Source: JANOAR01 sp031411235 (GTDB lineage: Bacteria; Verrucomicrobiota; Verrucomicrobiia; Verrucomicrobiales; Verrucomicrobiaceae). From it: a stretch of 15,727 nt of DNA. The position numbers and the translations under genes are program-made. Below the pieces are notes generated by a model. That model was given only the letters and a program-made list of their open reading frames with translations. It ran no database searches and was not told the DNA's origin. The stretch spans positions 1 to 15,727 of the forward strand of contig JANOAR010000176.1 in assembly GCA_031411235.1 (NCBI GenBank), written 5' to 3'. Positions 13,600-15,727 of the stretch are shown here, piece by piece (position 1 is the stretch's first letter; each line of letters opens with the position of its first letter).

Positions 13600-14195
13600 T
13601 GCGCAGTCCCAACGCTCCTTGTTTGCCCCTCGTCCTGGCCTCTGCCTCACCGCGTCGCGTGCAGCTCATGCGCGAGGCAGGCTACACCTTCGACACCGTC
13701 GTCCCTGACGTTGAAGAAGCCCACGATCCTGCCCTCACCTGCGAGGCACTGACCACCGAGAATGCCCAGCTCAAGGCCATCGCAGCCGCGCGGCTGCGGC
13801 CCGAGGCGCTGGTCATTGGTGCCGATACCCTTGTCTATATTGACCAGCATCCGCTCGGCAAACCCCTCGATCAAGCCGAGGCCGAGGCGATGCTGCGTCG
13901 TCTCTCGGGCCGCACGCATCAGGTCTGCACAGGTGTCGCGCTGGCTCGTGAAGGTGGGGCTGTGGTACAAACTTTTGCCGTCATCACCGACGTGACTTTT
14001 AGGACACTCACGGCTGCCGACATCGCCGCCTACCACGCCCTTGTTAATGTCTTCGACAAGGCCGGCGGCTACGCGGTGCAGGAGCACGGCGAGCGCATCG
14101 TGGAGCGCGTCGTCGGCTCGATGAGCAATGTCGTTGGACTGCCGATGGAACAGCTCGCTAGTGTGCTCTCGGCGCTGGCAGAGGCGGGTATTTAG
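13599..14195 (+). CDS. maf: Maf nucleoside triphosphate pyrophosphatase (YhdE-type, dTTP/UTP)
   Basis: A 198-residue Maf/HAM1-superfamily house-cleaning enzyme that hydrolyses non-canonical or surplus nucleotides to monophosphate and pyrophosphate. The signature LASASPRR is at residues 13-20. GADTLVY near 74 carries the catalytic aspartate, SGRTHQVCTGVAL is the next conserved block, and DKAGGYAVQEHG near 151 is the block characteristic of the YhdE subgroup (dTTP/UTP) rather than YceF. Length is normal and no key residue is missing. The start overlaps the lipoprotein stop (TAATG), and the stop is 17 bases before the preferred start of the mobA-fdhD fusion, so all three genes should lie on one transcript. 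Confidence 0.95.
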   Translation: MRSPNAPCLPLVLASASPRRVQLMREAGYTFDTVVPDVEEAHDPALTCEALTTENAQLKAIAAARLRPEALVIGADTLVYIDQHPLGKPLDQAEAEAMLRRLSGRTHQVCTGVALAREGGAVVQTFAVITDVTFRTLTAADIAAYHALVNVFDKAGGYAVQEHGERIVERVVGSMSNVVGLPMEQLASVLSALAEAGI

Positions 14196-14212
14196 TGGCA
14201 GAGAGGTGGCCC

Positions 14213-15637
14213 ATGTCTCCTCGATCATTGCCACCCTTTGCTGCCGTGCTGCTCGCGGGTGGGCGCTCGCGGCGCATGGGCATGGATAAAGGTCGGCTCG
14301 ACTGGCAGGGCCAGCCGCTGTGGCAGGTACAGCTCGCCAAGCTTGCGGCGCTGCAACCTGAGCCGCTGTTGCTTGCGGCGCGTGATGGGCAGAGCTTCGC
14401 CACCACCGAGGCCACCGTGCTGCACGATCCACCTGGCGAAGACCTTGGCCCACTGCCCGCCATCGCACGATGTTTGCGCAGCGTTGGTCGCCCGCTGCTG
14501 GTGCTCGCGGTGGACATGCCGATGATGACGAGTGACTTCATCCGAGCGCATCTGCTGGGGTCAGAGACGCCCGCACTCCCTTCCACAGCGTCCATCGGCC
14601 TCGCCTATGTTGGCGAGCCGCTTTGCGCCCTCTACACGCCCGCCATGCTACCGCTCATAGAGATTGCGCTGGCGAGTGGTCAGCGCAGTTTGCAGCGCTT
14701 GTGGGCGCACGCCGCAGAGCAGGGAGTGGCCCAACTCATCGCGCTCGATGACACTCAGCGTGCCTTCTTCCATAACATGAATACGCCCGAAGACCTCCGC
14801 GCTGCCGAGCCCAATGTGATGCAGGCTGCCAGCCAGTCGTCCGATACTCGCATCACCCTCACGCGCATCGCCAGCGGCCAGGCCGAAATTCTAGAAGACC
14901 ACGTCGCTTGTGAGGAGCCGCTGGAGATTAGCGTCGAAGGCCGCTCCGTCGCCGTCGTCATGCGCACTCCAGGCCATGATCGTGAACTCGCCGCTGGTTT
15001 CCTCGTCAGCGAAGGTGTGGTGCAAAAGCCTCGCGACATTCTGGAAATCTCCCAGTGTCCCAGCGTGGGCGATGCCAAGGGCAACATCGTCGATGTGCTG
15101 CTCGGCGGTGCCACCGTGGACTGGGCCTCGCTCACCCGCCATGTCTTCAGCGCATCGAGCTGCGGGCTGTGTGGGAAGACCAGCATCGACGCCATCTTCC
15201 AGCGCTTCTCCCCTGTGCATGCCGAATGGAAAGTCGTGCCCGCGCTCATCGCTTCGTTGCCCGATAAGCTGCGTGCCGAGCAGGCCACCTTCAGCAAAAC
15301 GGGCGGCCTTCATGCCTGTGCGCTCTTTGATCTCGCGGGCCATCTCATCGTCGTACGCGAGGATGTGGGTCGCCACAACGCGCTCGATAAAGTCCTCGGC
15401 TACGGGTTGCTCCACGACCTGCTGCCGTTCAACCAACACATCCTGCTGCTCAGTGGGCGCGTCTCTTTCGAGATGATCCAGAAGGCTCTCGCAGGCGGCA
15501 TCGCCATCGTTGCTGCTATCTCTGCGCCCAGCAGTCTTGCCATTGAGTTCGCCCAGGAAGCGGGGCAGACGCTCATCGGTTTCCTGCGTGGGCAGACCAT
15601 GAATGTGTATACCCATGGCCAGCGGGTGGCCGAATGA
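14213..15637 (+). CDS. Fused molybdenum cofactor guanylyltransferase (MobA) and formate dehydrogenase sulfurtransferase (FdhD)
   Basis: A 474-residue two-domain protein. Residues 1 to about 200 are MobA, which links GMP to molybdopterin. The nucleotide-binding motif LAGGRSRRMGMDK is at 14-26, the magnesium-binding Asp101 lies in VDMPMM, and FHNMNTPEDL closes the domain. Residues from about 213 to the end are FdhD, which passes sulfur to bis-MGD cofactor before it enters formate dehydrogenase. CEEPLEISV opens it, SSCGLCGK carries the sulfur-transfer Cys317 and Cys320, and VREDVGRHNALDKV and LSGRVSFEMIQKA are conserved blocks. Both active sites look intact. The two are usually separate genes. 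Start ATG 14213 has a purine-rich GAGAGG six bases ahead; a GTG at 14195 overlapping the maf stop is the alternative. The stop overlaps the next frame in ATGA. Confidence 0.92.
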   Translation: MSPRSLPPFAAVLLAGGRSRRMGMDKGRLDWQGQPLWQVQLAKLAALQPEPLLLAARDGQSFATTEATVLHDPPGEDLGPLPAIARCLRSVGRPLLVLAVDMPMMTSDFIRAHLLGSETPALPSTASIGLAYVGEPLCALYTPAMLPLIEIALASGQRSLQRLWAHAAEQGVAQLIALDDTQRAFFHNMNTPEDLRAAEPNVMQAASQSSDTRITLTRIASGQAEILEDHVACEEPLEISVEGRSVAVVMRTPGHDRELAAGFLVSEGVVQKPRDILEISQCPSVGDAKGNIVDVLLGGATVDWASLTRHVFSASSCGLCGKTSIDAIFQRFSPVHAEWKVVPALIASLPDKLRAEQATFSKTGGLHACALFDLAGHLIVVREDVGRHNALDKVLGYGLLHDLLPFNQHILLLSGRVSFEMIQKALAGGIAIVAAISAPSSLAIEFAQEAGQTLIGFLRGQTMNVYTHGQRVAE

Positions 15638-15727
15638 TTTCCGTTCATTCCAAAACCCAGATCATACTCCGATTGACTCGCCTCCCCGAGACAGACAGTC
15701 TCGCCGCGCTCAAAAAGGGGCTAGGCA
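15634..15727 (+). CDS. Start of a further reading frame, truncated by the window edge
   Basis: An ATG overlapping the fdhD stop (ATGA) opens a frame of 31 codons to the end of the window, beginning MISVHSKTQIILRLTRLPET. It is too short to recognise. The position suggests another molybdenum cofactor or formate dehydrogenase gene, but nothing in the visible residues shows this. The overlap type is the same as in other coupled pairs of this window, which is the main support. A small inverted repeat (GAGAC/GTCTC) lies within it. Confidence 0.4.
   Translation, partial: MISVHSKTQIILRLTRLPETDSLAALKKGLG

Noticed and set aside
13647..14468. 273-codon open frame on the minus strand
   Set aside because: It lies opposite maf and the MobA domain, both clear genes, and its composition is that of a shadow frame.

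Overview
The window looks like a chromosomal segment from a member of the Verrucomicrobiota, probably close to Prosthecobacter or Verrucomicrobium. This is inference. It rests on the GC-rich sequence (roughly 60% by eye), the scarcity of Shine-Dalgarno sites, two secreted proteins typical of that phylum (a parallel beta-helix protein and an RCC1/TSP3-type protein), GA-rich and 21-bp repeats between genes, and a gene set that resembles those genomes.

Region 1 (1-2593) is a restriction-modification graveyard with a live occupant. A compact Eco29kI-type pair, a GIY-YIG endonuclease followed by a C5-cytosine methyltransferase, sits on the plus strand. On the minus strand it is flanked by the N-terminal (2378-2593) and C-terminal (1-428) remnants of one large type IIG-like DNA methylase. 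The pair appears to have replaced the middle of that gene. The N-terminal remnant carries an in-frame TAG, and the C-terminal one contains a nested palindromic repeat. My scan of the window finds no CCGCGG, the site expected for this endonuclease family.

Region 2 (2594-3288) holds no gene I can defend. It contains a GA-rich simple repeat and a 21-bp tandem array with degenerate flanks.

Region 3 (3289-6526, minus) is a tight operon: exported N-formylglutamate amidohydrolase-like protein, OsmC-family protein, SMP-30/gluconolactonase lipoprotein, and a protein of a family often labelled 3-methyladenine DNA glycosylase. Region 4 (6678-7984, minus) is the cbpA-cbpM co-chaperone pair. Region 5 (8216-8970, minus) has a 51-residue protein and an eRF1-domain-like protein. 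Each is preceded by the same 25-bp stem-loop element at exactly the same distance from its start codon.

Region 6 (9195-12704, plus) encodes two secreted proteins: a right-handed beta-helix protein and a seven-repeat RCC1 propeller protein with a TSP3-like calcium-binding tail. Region 7 is a convergent PmtA-like methyltransferase (minus). It is followed by a tightly overlapping plus-strand operon: YgdI/YgdR-type lipoprotein, Maf pyrophosphatase, a fused MobA-FdhD protein for molybdenum cofactor and formate dehydrogenase maturation, and the start of another reading frame that leaves the window.

The strongest candidates for something new are the replacement of one restriction system by another, the paired upstream elements in region 5, and the MobA-FdhD fusion.
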